From: Lichina pygmaea
Lineage: Eukaryota; Ascomycota; Lichinomycetes; Lichinales; Lichinaceae
Assembly: GCA_963422465.1 (NCBI GenBank)
Contig: OY730175.1
Location: 1,736,001-1,800,000 of the forward strand
Direction of reading: 5' to 3'
DNA length: 64,000 nucleotides
Part shown: positions 11,656 through 24,005 of the stretch, piece after piece
Layout of the letters: each line of letters opens with the position of its first letter
How positions within the stretch are numbered: position 1 is the stretch's first letter
The notes under the pieces: generated by a model
The model's database searches: none
What the model saw: the letters and a program-made list of their open reading frames with translations, nothing else
Told to the model about the DNA's origin: nothing
Translations under genes and position numbers: made by a program

Positions 11656-14600
11656 TCACTTCTGGAGAGAGGATTTCTGACCCTTCGATGTCCACACCTC
11701 TCCGCCATGTCCCACGCAGTCTCTCCCCCCCCTATCCCGCAACTCCTTCTTTGCTTTCCTGTCCAGCAACAGCCTCACAATCTCACCATGACCATCACGT
11801 GCCGCGTAATGCAGCGGCGTTTTCCCAGACCCATCTTGTATGTTCACGTTAGCACCTGCCTCGAGAAGGACCCGCACAGTACCGAGGTGACCCCGATGGC
11901 CTGCAGCGGTCAGCGCAGGCTTGCGGTAGAACGAGTGCAGGGCATCGATGTCAGCGTCAAAGTCGAGGAGGAGTTGCGCCATCGCGGAATGGCCGTACTT
12001 GCTAGCCCCCCATAGGAGCGTCATATCTGCAGTATGGTTGTTTACGTCGGCATGCCAATCCTCGAGGAAGACTTTCATGACGTTTGTATGGCCGTTCAAT
12101 GCGGCGCATAGCAGTGGTGTTCTTCCAGTCTTGTTTCTCGCGTTGAGGTCCGCTCCATTCTCTAAGAGGTGGCGTACAATCAAAGCGTGTCCTTGGCTCG
12201 AGCCCCGGTGTAAAGGGGTACATCCAGACTCCCCCTTCGCACTGACCGAGAACCTCTTTCTGATGAGTATATCGACTATATCGCGATGACCCTCCAGTGC
12301 GGCAAGGTGTAAGGCGGTGTCTTTCTGTGCGTCGACGGGGCTTGTCAATAACTCGTCCTTGTCGAGTATCGATTGAAGCATCACAGCATCTCCCGTGACT
12401 GCAGCCAGTCGCATCTGCGAGCCTGGAATTCCCGCCTGTACATCCCGATCGACGTGCTTTCGAAGAATTGTGCATATGGTTTTTTGATCCTCGGCGCAGT
12501 CCAATGGAGTTCGACCATGAGAATCCAGCGTGTCCAGCGGAGCATTGTGATTAAAAAGGACGTCGACCGTCTTTTCGTGTCCGTTCTCGGCCGCGTAGTG
12601 TAGCGCTGTCTCTCGGAACATGTCTAAAAGATACAAAGAGGCTCCACTATTTATCAGAGTACTGACGGCTTTGTCCTGCCCCAGTTCGGCTGCCCAATGT
12701 AACGCTGTCTTCCAGTGGTCGCCCGTTCTTTTATCGATGGTAGCTTCCGCATCTAACAGAATCTCCAGCACGGTGGAATGGCCCCTGCAAGCCGCGAAGT
12801 GTAGCGGTGTCCAACCCTTTGCGTCTTGCGCGTCCACCCCAGCACCTTCTTCGAGAAGAATTCGGGCGACCTCTGACTGCCCCGTTTCCGCGGTGAAGTG
12901 GAGTGGCCGGGTCCCTCGATAGCTTTCCACCTCTATAGAAGCACCCTTTTGCAAGAGCAGCCTAACAGCTGTTTCGTGGCCCCATTTGGATGCCTGATGA
13001 AGTGCGGTATGGCCCGACGTGTCGGTGGCGTCGAGTGATGCACCCGCCTCAGCCAAACATTTTACCGCTTCGACATGGCCATTCTCCGCAGCATAGTGAA
13101 GTGAGGTGTTACCGCTTTTGTCTCTGACGTCGATGTGACATCCTTTGGTGAGTAGCAGCCGAGTGACTGATGCTTGCCCTTCTTTGGCTGCATAGTGCAA
13201 GACACACCTATCGAAGCTGTCTCGCGGGTCCGAGTCTGAGGCAGATCGCAGCAGTAAGGACGTTGTTGCTCCGAGACCAAATGCTGCGGCCAGATGGAGG
13301 CCATGAAGCCGGCGTGGGAAGTTCTGACTGTAGCCTTCGTATGATATGTCTGAGACATGCAAGACTTGTCCGCAGCTTGACACCCTTGAGTGATCGTTCA
13401 AAAAGAACGACGTGAGCTCTCGCAACTCCTCTTCCGGTTGCCCACGTAGGTGATGACCCCAGTATCGTGCACCATATGAGAAGAAAGGGTATCGATCCAA
13501 GCGACCACGGAATTGGATGTCGGATCTAGAGAACCCGTCTCCAAACTCGTCGAAAGAGATGAAAGCAAGGCATGTCCTTGAGATATTTAGGTGAGCAGAG
13601 GCGGATAGCTCCCCGCGGAACTTGACAATGTATTCCTGGGTGGTATAGTGAACCAGGCGGATGACGTTGCTTTCCTCGTCGATCGTGGCGAGACCGGCAC
13701 AGACGTCCAATAGACTTCTGGCATCTAGGATATTGTCGAGATCTAATTTTCTGGGCGGTCCCTCGTCCTCGTTCCACTCAACAGCCAAAGCTTGCTGTAA
13801 CTCCTCGACAAGAACCGGCCGTTTGGCGTATGTGAGCCACTGTAGCACTCTAAAGGCAAGCTCGATGTCCGGTTTTGCTTGGCTTTGAATACGATCCATG
13901 GTCATATCATATGTGTGTTCTAGGCCGGAGGGCATCTGCTTCAATGCTCTCATAATTCTAGTTGCTGTCCGTTCAGCCTGAATTTGGTTCAGCTGGAGGA
14001 CCGCCAGCGGGAACTTGATAACTATCAGCTTGACAACTATAGCGATAATTGGCTGCTGAGGCCATCGAATGTAGCGTTACATAGGACATAACCTATGACG
14101 TACATTCCATCAGCCAACTTCGCGATTGTGTCAGTGATGTCTCTCTCTGAGCAAGTAGTACTTTGAAGTCGTCTCCTGAACTGTTTATTGTCTTCCAGCT
14201 TCCACGCGACGTACGATCGTATGTCAGACTCTATGGCTTTGATCTCGATATGAGGAACGTTGTGAAGTATCGCTTTGAGATCCTCAGGATTGGGGCGACT
14301 TGTGAAGAGAACCCTGACTCCGAAGTCTTTGAGCGCAAGCAGGTCGGAAACAAAAGTTTGCCGTTCATTGAAATTGCACTCGTCGAGCGCATCAACCAAC
14401 AGAAATGTCTGCTTGTAGATTTTGCACATCGATCGTAAGAGCAGACTCATCTGAGCGTGGTTTGGCCTTCTGTTCTCTTTGTGAAGCTCCTCGTAGAGCT
14501 TCCCGAGCTCCGGGGCGAGTCTGCCCGTGGAAGCTGCTAGTTGTCGAGCCAGCGCTGCCAGGATAGCAGAGGCTGTTTGTCTCTGAGAATCCTTGTAATC

Positions 14601-15576
14601 GCAATAGTAGAATGCGACTCCGGTAGAGGAGGACCGGTGCTGTGAGGTGATGTGATTTACAATCAGTGACCTAAAATTCTGTGAGCGACTAAAGTATAGG
14701 TATCTAGTGCTCCCACTACTGTACGTACATCATGACGGTTTTGCCGCTTCCCCGCTTAATGCCCACAGTCAGCATTTCATCTGACTTACCACAGAGCCAA
14801 TCTTGAGTCACGTACGAGGCCCCAGACACCATAGTGCAGAATGAGCTGATGTGCTCTCCAACCAGGTCCGGAGCTGGTTGGTTTCCAAGAACCACTTCCC
14901 AGTTTGTCCCTGGCGCTTAGAGAATATATCGCCTTGTCTCTGATGAACATTGGTGGACGAGAGCCACGCCAAGACATTCTCGAAGTGCTCATCTGATTTT
15001 CATCAGCTAGATTCCGCTTAGGGTTCGCACCATTATCAAGAACCTTTGCGTTCATGTCTTAGCTCCTTCAATTCTTTGAAGATACTTGTTGCCGCGGTGC
15101 TGAACCTTGTGAGATTCTTATCCCCTCGCCGGGTACCAATTGTCAACCTACTATGTGTCGATGTTGAGAGCAGTCTGCACCTTCTGTAGATGCCGATATA
15201 ACGTCACCACGGTCTGCTGTGTCTTGTCCTCCGAAAAGGGCCAGGTCAATGTTTTGAGCTTGATCGTCAGATGGTTACCGCTCAACCGGTGCAGAAGCTT
15301 TTGACGCAAGTCCCCTAGGACTTCCTCGCAGTCGACAAGATCCTGCATGCGAATCCGAGCAGGCCCGTCGTCAAACAGTCGGTCATCATCAGAATCTTCA
15401 AGGCTGTGGAGTTCAAAGAGAGCTTGCTTAAACGCTTTCAGTTCTAGCACTAGGCTAACCACAGATTCTGATGCGGAATGAACGCTCCTGACATATCTCG
15501 TGCTCAGCTTGAAGACCTCGACGGTCAAGCTTAGGAGACCGGCTATGCCTGATGCGGCTGCGAGAGCTTCAGCCAT
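11656..15576 (-). CDS. NACHT-ankyrin STAND receptor (fungal NLR-like)
   Basis: NOD-like receptor architecture used by fungi in non-self recognition. Exon model on -: 15181-15576, 15044-15116, 14816-14992, 14729-14780, 14093-14670, 11656-14021; it totals 1214 codons with stop. N-terminus MAEALAAASGIAGLLSLTVE is the fungal STAND N-terminal domain. A linker (VLAWLSSTNVHQRQGDIFSK) leads to NACHT: Walker A GIKRGSGKT, Walker B QTFLLVDALDEC, and FTSRPNPEDLKAIL. A winged-helix-like region (VRLVHYTTQEYIVKF) is followed by about 15 ankyrin repeats (LHYAAENGHVEAVKCLAEAG type) to the end. Two joins are less sure: intron 3 is only 35 bp (14781-14815), and the join at 14022-14092 has alternatives. If the short intron is wrong, the gene has a frameshift just before Walker A and would be a pseudogene. 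Confidence 0.82.
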
Positions 15577-16091
15577 CGCCTTGGCGGTGGCCTGCAATGT
15601 ACGGAGGTAAACCAGAACAAAGGTGATGTCACCGATCAAGTGCGATGAAAAGCGGGGCAGAGCTACCAACAGATTGTACCTCGTAGAGCTCACGGGGAAC
15701 TGTCGTGTGACTCGGTACCAACGCTAGATGTCACTGCTCATTGCCTCTCACGCAGAGTGATGCCTCTTGGTGCTGAATCTACATTGGCAAAGGACATAAT
15801 GTAGGAGGGAACTTAGATGTCCAAGGGCCCAGGAGCAAGCCCTCAATCGATAGGGACATAGGCTCGCGATGTAGGTCGACGAGGGACCCCAATCAGCAAA
15901 AGTCCTCATACCTGCAAAAAGCGATCAGGAGTGTGCCGACGTATAGTCACTGCTGTAGGATCAGAGCGCGTAGATGTCACGAGGCAACATGTGCGACACA
16001 GACAACCGTCGAATATGAGAAGCCCGGTGGTTGTATTGCTGCGAAATATAAAGGCCGAGACCAACACCAGAAGAGCCAATTCCACTCATGC
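15577..16091. other. Intergenic, NLR promoter and RPL24 3' flank
   Basis: 515 bases between the NLR start and the RPL24 stop, both genes on -. No further gene recognised; frames on + in this stretch overlap RPL24 and are its shadows. Confidence 0.6.
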
Positions 16092-16759
16092 TCAGCGGCT
16101 CTTGGCGCTGACCTTGTTTTGCGCCCCTCGTGCCCCCATCTTGCTCACCATCCGACCGGTCTGGCCCTGGGCGGCCTTGGCTGCGGTTTTGGCCTTTTCG
16201 GCTTTCTTCTTGCTCTCAGCCGCCGCTTTCTTTTCCTTGCCCTGCTTGATCGCTTCCTGGCGGGCGGCAGTCCGCGCCTCGGGCCGCATCGAACGACGCT
16301 CCTTGATCACATCGAGAGAGGCACCGACGATGGCACGTTGCTGCTTGACCGTACGCCGCGTTCGCTTCTTGGCAACCTCCTATAAAATGCAAAACGATTA
16401 ACGGGGATCTTGCCCGGCAGTGAAACTGCCGTTGTCCTTCACATCCGAACCCGTCCAGAGCCAGTATGACGGCATCGGGGCGAACGTACCTCGGAGATGC
16501 CCTTCTTGTGTTGACGTCGGAAGAGTACAGTCCAGGCAATGCGTCTTGGGTTCTTTCGCTGCAGGAAGAGGCTCTCCGATTTGCCCTTGGCGAATCGAAA
16601 GATCTTGTTGTCGCCGCGAATGAAGAGTGAACCCTGGGCATCCAGATCTCCGTCAGCTCAACAACTTCATTAAACTCCGTGACCAACTTCATGAAAAGCC
16701 ATGGCTACCTTTCCAGGGTAGATGCGGTCCCCGCTGAAGGTATCGTCGAATGTCCGCAT
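16092..16759 (-). CDS. RPL24: 60S ribosomal protein L24 (eL24)
   Basis: Cytosolic large-subunit protein. Exons 16709-16759, 16490-16633 and 16092-16379 give 160 residues. N-terminus MRTFDDTFSGDRIYPGKG, then SESLFLQRKNPRRIAWTVLF, RRQHKKGISEEVAKKRTRRT and VKQQRAIVGASLDVIKERRS are the eL24 signature; the tail is Lys/Ala-rich (EKKAAAESKKKAEKAKT). Both introns are GT-AG (16634-16708, 16380-16489); the first falls after 17 codons, an early intron placement common in ribosomal protein genes. Nothing unusual. Confidence 0.96.
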
Positions 16760-17313
16760 TGTTGAGGCTGTTGACTGATGTCCACGATCAAGTCAACGAC
16801 GACTTCGGGATTCCCTTGATCAACTTCAGTCAATCGATAGTTGTGGTTCACGTGATTACCATGATGACACTCGAAGGTAACTTAGGGCTTACCGGTACGT
16901 ACGTGTGGACTTACAGGCTTAGTAAGTGCAGTACGGTAAGGCAGATTGAGAACAGCGCAAGTTGACGTGAGATACGTCAACACGTGACGTTCTTGCAATC
17001 ATTCACAACAGGTGGAGACAAACTGACAAAATTCAAGTGATTCTGTTCCTGGTGCACCCATGCTAGATTGCTGGTGCAATCATTTTGTGAGCAGAGATAC
17101 TGTGCAGAGTAACAGAGTTCCTTTCGTTATCATCAGGCGTGACAAGACACCTCCCCACGTAAATGCTTGCTACCAGACTCGTGAAAAAAAATACCGGACA
17201 CCAAGAACTCTTCAAACTCATGCTAGCATCTGAATGATGGAACCGTGTTGACACTAAGCTGAACGTAGTGCCCGAAGGCCTGACGAAAAAGAAAAGGCTG
17301 ACGTGCGATTGGT
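16760..17313. other. Intergenic, RPL24 promoter and UBC13 3' flank
   Basis: 554 bases, no gene recognised. GTACGTACGTG occurs at 16895-16905 and TACGTCAACACGTGACG near 16974-16990 (contains CACGTG, an E-box-like site); a role in RPL24 control is only a guess. Confidence 0.5.
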
Positions 17314-17975
17314 TCAGGCCATGGCGTGCGTACGCGTCCAGTCCCTCGCGGTCTGTATGGCAGCCTTTTCATTCTCTTTCCATCTCTGTGCCACGTCATT
17401 CGCCAGCGGATCGTCCGGGTTCGGTGCCCCAAGCAAGGCCTGAATGGATAGGAGTATGGTACGGATCTGCAGCGCAGGCGACCAATTGCCTTGAGGGAAG
17501 AAGTTATCAGCGGTGGATAGATTCTCGCAGGCACTCAGGCTTACTCTTCAGCACATCCAAGCAGATACGTCCCAACTTGTCAATGTTCGGGTGGTATATC
17601 TTGGTCAGGAAACGAATCTTGGGGGGCGTCATAGGGTAATCATCGGGGAGGAACAACTCGGCTCTGAAGATGCCGCCTAGACGGCAAGTCAGCGTCAGAA
17701 GACTTATCGTGCAGGATTGCCACAAAGCCCACCCTCGTACGGCGACTGTGATGGTCCATGAATGGACACATCAAAGTACCTCAAGTTTTCCTCATGAGGG
17801 ACAGCGCTGATTCCCGGCACACTACAACGATTTATCAATCGAGCTGCCCAAATCCTCGAGGGTTGGCAGTCAAGGGTCTGCAAAATTGCGCCGAGAGATG
17901 TTTAGTATGAACGTACGGATCAGCTATCAAGCGTTCGGTCTCTTTCACAATTCTCTTTGGCAGTGTGCCAGCCAT
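17314..17975 (-). CDS. UBC13: Ubiquitin-conjugating enzyme E2 Ubc13
   Basis: E2 that with a Uev partner (Mms2) builds K63-linked ubiquitin chains in post-replication repair. Exons 17917-17975, 17733-17821, 17545-17676 and 17314-17489 give 151 residues, the family length. The text [40 protein letters not shown], the HPN motif (residues 78-80) and the active-site Cys at 88 ([20 protein letters not shown]) are all present, with the C-terminal [20 protein letters not shown]. All three introns are GT-AG and each join rebuilds the conserved sequence. Start [16 protein letters not shown] at 17975. Divergent from MTC5, 480 bp apart. Confidence 0.97.
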
Positions 17976-18455
17976 GATGACAGATAACAAGGAAAGCTTG
18001 ACTCATATGACGAAGAATTCCTCAGTCAGCTGAAAACCCGGCTTGATCGAAGAAGTTGGGAGGACAGCAAGAAGAAGAGTCAGCTTCGTCAAGGGTACGT
18101 AACGTACGTGTGTACAACGCCCTCTCCCGTGCACGTTGTGGATTGATACGTATGGTGCGGTACCGTAGCGTTCAGGATGAGGTAAGCGCAACCTTTACCG
18201 TACGACAACAGTATCCGGCCGGGTACCGTGTTATGTAATCAACTCTCCCATTGAATTACAAGTCGACATGTGACTTGATTTGCGACGGGTTTGCGCCTGA
18301 GATGAAATGCCTCGCGTCTCACAGGCAGCAGGAGTCTGGTACTGTACGCGTAGCTGGCGACGACCTGTCTCGCCCTTCCATTCATTAGTCTTGCAAACAC
18401 AGCAGTTCACCTCCTGCAAGAGGCTTTGGCTCTAAATCAGGAAAGGGCCATCATC
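17976..18455. promoter_or_regulatory. Shared divergent promoter of UBC13 and MTC5
   Basis: 480 bases separating two divergently read genes, so both promoters must lie here. ACGTAACGTACGTGTG at 18100-18115 is the most obvious motif. No TATA box recognised. Confidence 0.5.
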
Positions 18456-21400
18456 ATGGGCATCATGAAGGACATGGCGGAAGGCTACAATCAGCCGTCC
18501 GCCTCCGACAGCCCGACGTTCGTCTTGCACATGTCGATAAGAGTGGATCAACCCGTGGGCTCCATGTCAATATCTCCTTGTGGTCGCGATGTTGTACTGG
18601 CGTCGTAGGTCTATCTGGTGGCAGCAACTCCTTGGGGGTTATCCGAGGCTAATATATTGTCATTTGGGTGCGATAGTCGACAGGGATTACATATCATCGA
18701 CCTTGACTCACCATACTCCCCCCCACGTCATTTGCCGCATCGGACACCCTGGGAGGTCGCAGACGTGCAGTGGTCCCCTTTCGCGATACGTGACTATTGG
18801 GTAGTTAGCACCTCCAACCAGAAAGCTCTGGTTTGGAATTTGGAAATCAAGTCTCCTTTCGATGCGATCGAGCATGTCCTTCACGCGCATTCGAGAGCCA
18901 TCACAGATATCAATTTCTCTGCTCACGATCCTGATGTCGTCGCGACTTGTGCTGTCGATAGCTTTGTCCACTGCTGGGACCTACGCACTCCTTCTAGGCC
19001 TTCCATAACCTTCTGTGACTGGTTCGCCGGGGCAACTCAAGTCAAGTGGAATAGACAGAACCCGCACATCATTGCGTCGTCGCATGACAAGATACTGAGG
19101 ATTTGGGACCGGAGAAAAGGCGCGTATCCATTACGTTCTATTGAAGCTCATGACACGAAGATTTACGGCATCGACTGGAATAGGACCAGGCCATCGGGCA
19201 TCGTCACATGTTCTCTGGACAAGTCTATCAAATTCTGGGATTACGGAAACGTCGAGGACGAGCCCGAGAGAGTTGTCCGGACGCCCTTCCCGGTGTGGCG
19301 TGCACGACATACGCCTTTTGGATGGGGGCTACTTGCCATGCCTCAACGCGAGAACTCGGATCTGCATCTCTACGATCGGAGGCTCTCTGACGGGGTAAGC
19401 AAGGATGATATTGTCCCTCCGGTTCACCGGTTCGAAGGCCACCAGGATCAGGTGAAGGAATTCCTTTGGAGGTTCAGAGGCAGCGTTGTCGACAATACAG
19501 ACGATCGGGAGTTTCAGCTCGTGACCTGGGGGATGGATCGTGACTTGCGTCTGCATCCGACGAGCGATCAAATTCTCGAGAAGATCGGTTATCAAAAAGG
19601 CCAGGAACTGCGACGGAGGCTGAACATCACCCGAAAAGGGGCACCTTACCGGACTTTTCGAGACGCGGGTGTGTTAGATCCGCACAACAGCTCCGGAAAG
19701 ACGGCAAAAGCAGGCAGGAGCTGGGACTCACAATTCGCCTCGTCCGAGGTGCGTTCACAGACAGGCGCAATCAGCGTCGGGATGAAGAAAGCCCCTATAC
19801 CCCTCTCCAAGGGATGGGGCAGTGGGGGATACACTGCCCCGGCCACGGGGATGCAAGCCAGGCAGAGGAACAGAAAGATCATCAGCGCCATTGACTGGAT
19901 GAAAGGTGTCAAGATCGGAAGGGGGGAAGCTTCTCGTGCGTTTAGGCGGCACGATCCGACCGACGCGGTGGATTTCAGTTTCATGTCTTCAAATGGCCGC
20001 CTAGAGGACGACTGGGAGGCCCCTGAGAGTCTCGGGGATGAAATCACACAGGTGGCGGCCAAGTATACAAAAGTGACTTTCGACCATGTTGATGTCCAGA
20101 AGCGCTCGGCCACCATCTCGATGAACGGACCGTGGGGTTCGGAAGCAAAGACGGTGTATGTTAAGGTAGCCATTAAGTTCCCAGCCGACTACCCCGAGAA
20201 TTCGCCGCCCAGTTTCGAACTGGAGAGGACGTCCTCCATACCCCAGGATATGTTGGAGGACGTTTCTCAAGGCCTGCAATCGATTTCCCAGGTCTACGCG
20301 TCACGACAGAAAGCCTGCCTAGAGGCGGCCGTGTCGTACCTGCTGGGCGAACGCGGTCTTGAAGAGTGCACAACATGGCTCGCGGAAGCGGGTACAACGA
20401 TTGGCTTTGATGCCGATCCCCTGGCGGAACAGCTATCCAGCGACGACGAAGACAACATCGGAATGGGCCGGTGCACGACAATGCAGGACATGGAGAGTAG
20501 CGGCACCGGGCCGTTGGGGGTCCCCGTGCTAAACAGCAGTGTGCCCCTTCCGAGATCGTGTGGAGCAACGTTTGCCAGAGACGGCAGGCTCGTATGTTTC
20601 TTCCCGCCGAAGCAGGAGCGAATCCGGACCTCCGTTGGACGACTCGTCTCGGGAGGCATCGAACGTTTCAGCAGAGCTCAACGAAAATTTGAGGGATTCG
20701 GCCGGCTCGAGGCTGACTCGCCGGAGTCGCGGACAAGAATATTCTCATTGCATGAGGACGACGAGGCGAAATCCGACTCGGGCGACGGCTTCACCTCGTC
20801 ATCGGGCAGTTCTACGTCGTCGGAAGACTTGATGGATGCGAAGCTGAGCGGATTCCCTCGGTGGCGGAGAGCCAGGGCCTATGACCGTCGATTCCCCAGG
20901 GCCGTCTCGACTGATAACTCGCAATTTTCGTTCGGGCAAGGCTCGAGCAGCCTCAAGACGGTGCCGGTCCGGCCGAAGAATGTTGTTTCCATCCACAGAG
21001 TCGACCACCTTCTACCTGCCAAGAGGATCCTAGCGGAGGAGTACATCATTCTGGGAGACGGTCCCAGCGTTTGCCAGCACAACGCACGCGTTGCCGAAAC
21101 TCATGGCTTTCAAGAGCTGGCTCGCGTATGGCATCTTGCCGAGTTGATTCTGCACAACCAGATGCCACTCGAGATGATGAATCTATCGTCCTGGGAGGAG
21201 CCGATTCCGGTTCTGGCGAAGCGAGCAACGTCGCCGCTCTTCAGGGTTGACAGCGGCCTGGATTTGGCCTACGATGAAGTACATGCGAGAGCAAACTCGC
21301 AGGCGAAAGGACGGCTTCGATGGGGTCAACATCCCTTTGGTGGCGTCTTTTTGATCGAAGCAACGTGCGACCTCTGCCACTCCCCTGGTGGGGCAACCGG

Positions 21401-22720
21401 TCTGACAGATGCTTAGGTTTGACTACTACGAGCGGCTAGCGGACGTGCAAATGCTCGCTATGCTGTCATGCATATTCGCAGAGTCAGTTGCTGAGCAGAG
21501 GCCCTATGGCGCGGCCGCTGATCTTGGCCTAAGGGTACGGAATGCTTGTTATAGATATGGCGGATCTTGACGCTAACAAACGACAGAGCAAAGCTATGTG
21601 TATGAGGTTGCCGACCTCGTCAACGGAATATTTCCCATCCGCTGATATGGCTTCGAGCTACCGTCTCCAAGATGAAGCATCTCGATCGCCTATGCCACGG
21701 TTGCCCCGCACACCTTTCGACACATACAATTCTGGAGTATCTTCAGATGTCCAGCCGAGCAATTTCTCAATCACGCCACGACTAAACGGGAACACTCCAC
21801 CGTCGAGCTACAAGATGGAGCGTACCCTCATCGAGAAGGGTGAGCTCCAAGTGCACAGCTTGTCTGCTTCACCTGACCGCCAACATGGACGTCGGTCAAA
21901 TGCCAGCCTTACTAGCGCCCTCGGCGCGAATATGTCTCGAGGTCCTTCCAATTCGTCTAGCTCAGAAAGGAAACATCCAAACCTCGTTCGAGGCACTTCC
22001 GGAAGCCTCACGCCGGGAGGAATCACCTGGGGCGTCAACACCTTCATCAGCCCCTCTGTCAGCGAAGCACGCGCACCTTTAAGCGCCACGTTTTCGGAAT
22101 CGGATGCGGACGAAGAGAAGCTGCAGGTGGCTGGGGCCACCGGCGTCAAAGTGGTCATGAAGAATCAAACCGAGTTGGACTGTGAGGGTTACCACAAGCT
22201 GACCCTCCTTGATCCTACGTCTGCCGTGCAGCATCGTGGCTACCGCGCGGCTTATGCGAACATACTTGCCGAATGGGGCTTTGAGATGCGACGCTTGGAG
22301 TTGCTCAAGTTTGACGGGCTGCAATGTCTATCTTCGACCGAGTCGACCGCTGACCAATCATTCGCCTCTACCCTCTCCAGAAAAGACAGCGAAGCTCGCG
22401 AGCCCTCCGTCTGGCGGGGCCTTGAAATCACCGGATATTGTCTGAAGTGCGGCGATCGGCTGCAGCGAGAAGGCGCTGCTCCTCAAGGCAGGAGAGGCGA
22501 CCAGTGGCGTTGCACGAGCTGCCGGCGCCGCCAGCAGCGCATGGCGTGTTCGATCTGCTACGAGATGGTCTCGGGGCTGTACGCGCCCTGTTTGGCATGC
22601 GGCCACGCTGCGCACTCCGACTGCCACCACGCCTGGTTCCAGCAAGCGGAGAGGGAGTGCCCAACCGGGTGCGGCTGTCAATGCGCCGAGGCCGCGCTTC
22701 GGACTCTCGACGTTCTCTAG
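18456..22720 (+). CDS. MTC5: Mtc5/WDR59-like SEA complex subunit (WD40, RWD, RING-like)
   Basis: Large subunit of the SEA/GATOR complex that controls TORC1 at the vacuole. Exons 18456-18601, 18677-21364, 21417-21534 and 21587-22720 give 1361 residues. N-terminal WD40 repeats (VADVQWSPFAIRDYWVVSTS, ITDINFSAHDPDVVATCAVD, WDRRKGAYPLRSIEAHDTKI); RWD domain at about 20030-20370 (FPADYPENSPPSFELERTSS); C-terminal Cys/His-rich RING-like end (CLKCGDRL, CSICYEMVSGLYAPCLACGH). The join at 21364/21417 restores the stretch around FDYYERLADVQMLAMLSC, and the join at 18601/18677 restores DVVLARQGLHIIDLD, so all introns are supported by family text. The upstream in-frame codon at 18426 is TTG, so I start at the first ATG, 18456; ATGs at 18465 and 18474 are also possible. 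Confidence 0.92.
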
Positions 22721-24005
22721 CCGAACAGCCTAAGTCGGACTTACGTCGGTACCGTATGGGTCATCAAGTACGCCTTGCATAAAACGAAATTCTAGGATCC
22801 GTGCGGGGCGCACTCGAGTTTCCCAGCTCATGCCTGTGTAGCGCCTCATCAACCGCCTCGCCGGCAGATATCAGTGTCCGAACGTGGGATCGTTTCAAGA
22901 GACCTCTGTCTCCAGAAGTTCCAGATGCGGCTGCCCCCTGCACCATCGGACCGCGCGCAACTTGGCCTGAGCGAATGAACGGGATTGCAATTCCGCCGTA
23001 GGTATCCCACTCCTCCTACAGAAAGACGAAAAATCATCTCCGTCACATGCCGTGCACTTCTCACCTTTCCTCGGAGCATATTGCTCACAGGCAACAGTCA
23101 GTCGCAGCAGCAGCAGCAGCAGCAAACAACTCTATCTCACCGCCTGCAGTCTCGTCTCGCTGGCTTCGAGGAATCATACCGTAACGGATGACATTTCGGT
23201 CCGCGATGTCGTTGACCAGCACGACCGGCCGCGGAGCCGTCCATCTCAGCCACACGCAAACAAGCATCTACTTTGGATGTCATGCTCTGTCTTCGATACC
23301 GCTACTGCAGATGCTACCGCCGGTGATCTAACTAGTACTGTTCTATCTCTTACTCTTGCTCCCCCCTGTTCCGACTCCTACTCCTTACAACAGCACCACA
23401 ACTGGTGACTCTACCACTTCAGCAGCCACAAACTCCACAAACCGACCCCGCCAACCATATCCACACAAAAACCCCTCCTTTCCCCTTGTCCAACTTTTCA
23501 ATCTTGAACCAAGTTCCTGATAGCTACGACAGTAACAGAAGATTTGATCGATTGAAACCCCCCCCCCCCTTTTGTCTGAGAGCTGGCCTATCGGTCGGGA
23601 GCCTAGATAATCTCCATCACTGTCATATCTCTCTTTCCCGATGAGTCAAAAAGATCCATCGGCCCGGATAGCTTACTGCCCCTGACAGTCTCCAGCCGTG
23701 ACGGAGTGACGGGGAACACATGTGCATGTTTTACTGAACGGTACTCGACGGGATGCACAAGGCGCCAAGAATGGCTTTGATCCTGATGTCGTCACATAGT
23801 GTGGCAGTTCTAGATTTTACGGCGGAACAATATGACGAGACTTGCGCTGGCGCGCTTCCTCGGCTCTCTCTAATCAAGAACGCCACGTCATGCCGGAGCA
23901 TGCCACGGCTTGGTCAGGCCTAGTCTAGCCCAGTCCAGCCCAGCCCAAACTAACACAATCGAACTCAGCCTTCCGCGTCTCTTGTCACGGTGCAGATGAT
24001 ACTGC
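22721..24005. other. Convergent intergenic spacer
   Basis: 1.3 kb between the 3' ends of MTC5 and the fasciclin gene. Holds a CAG-repeat of about seven units at 23105-23124 and a poly-C run at 23560-23569. No gene recognised; frames here lack family text. Confidence 0.6.

Noticed and set aside
18426-18455. Earlier start of MTC5 at 18426
   Set aside because: The codon is TTG, not ATG; the first ATG in frame is 18456.
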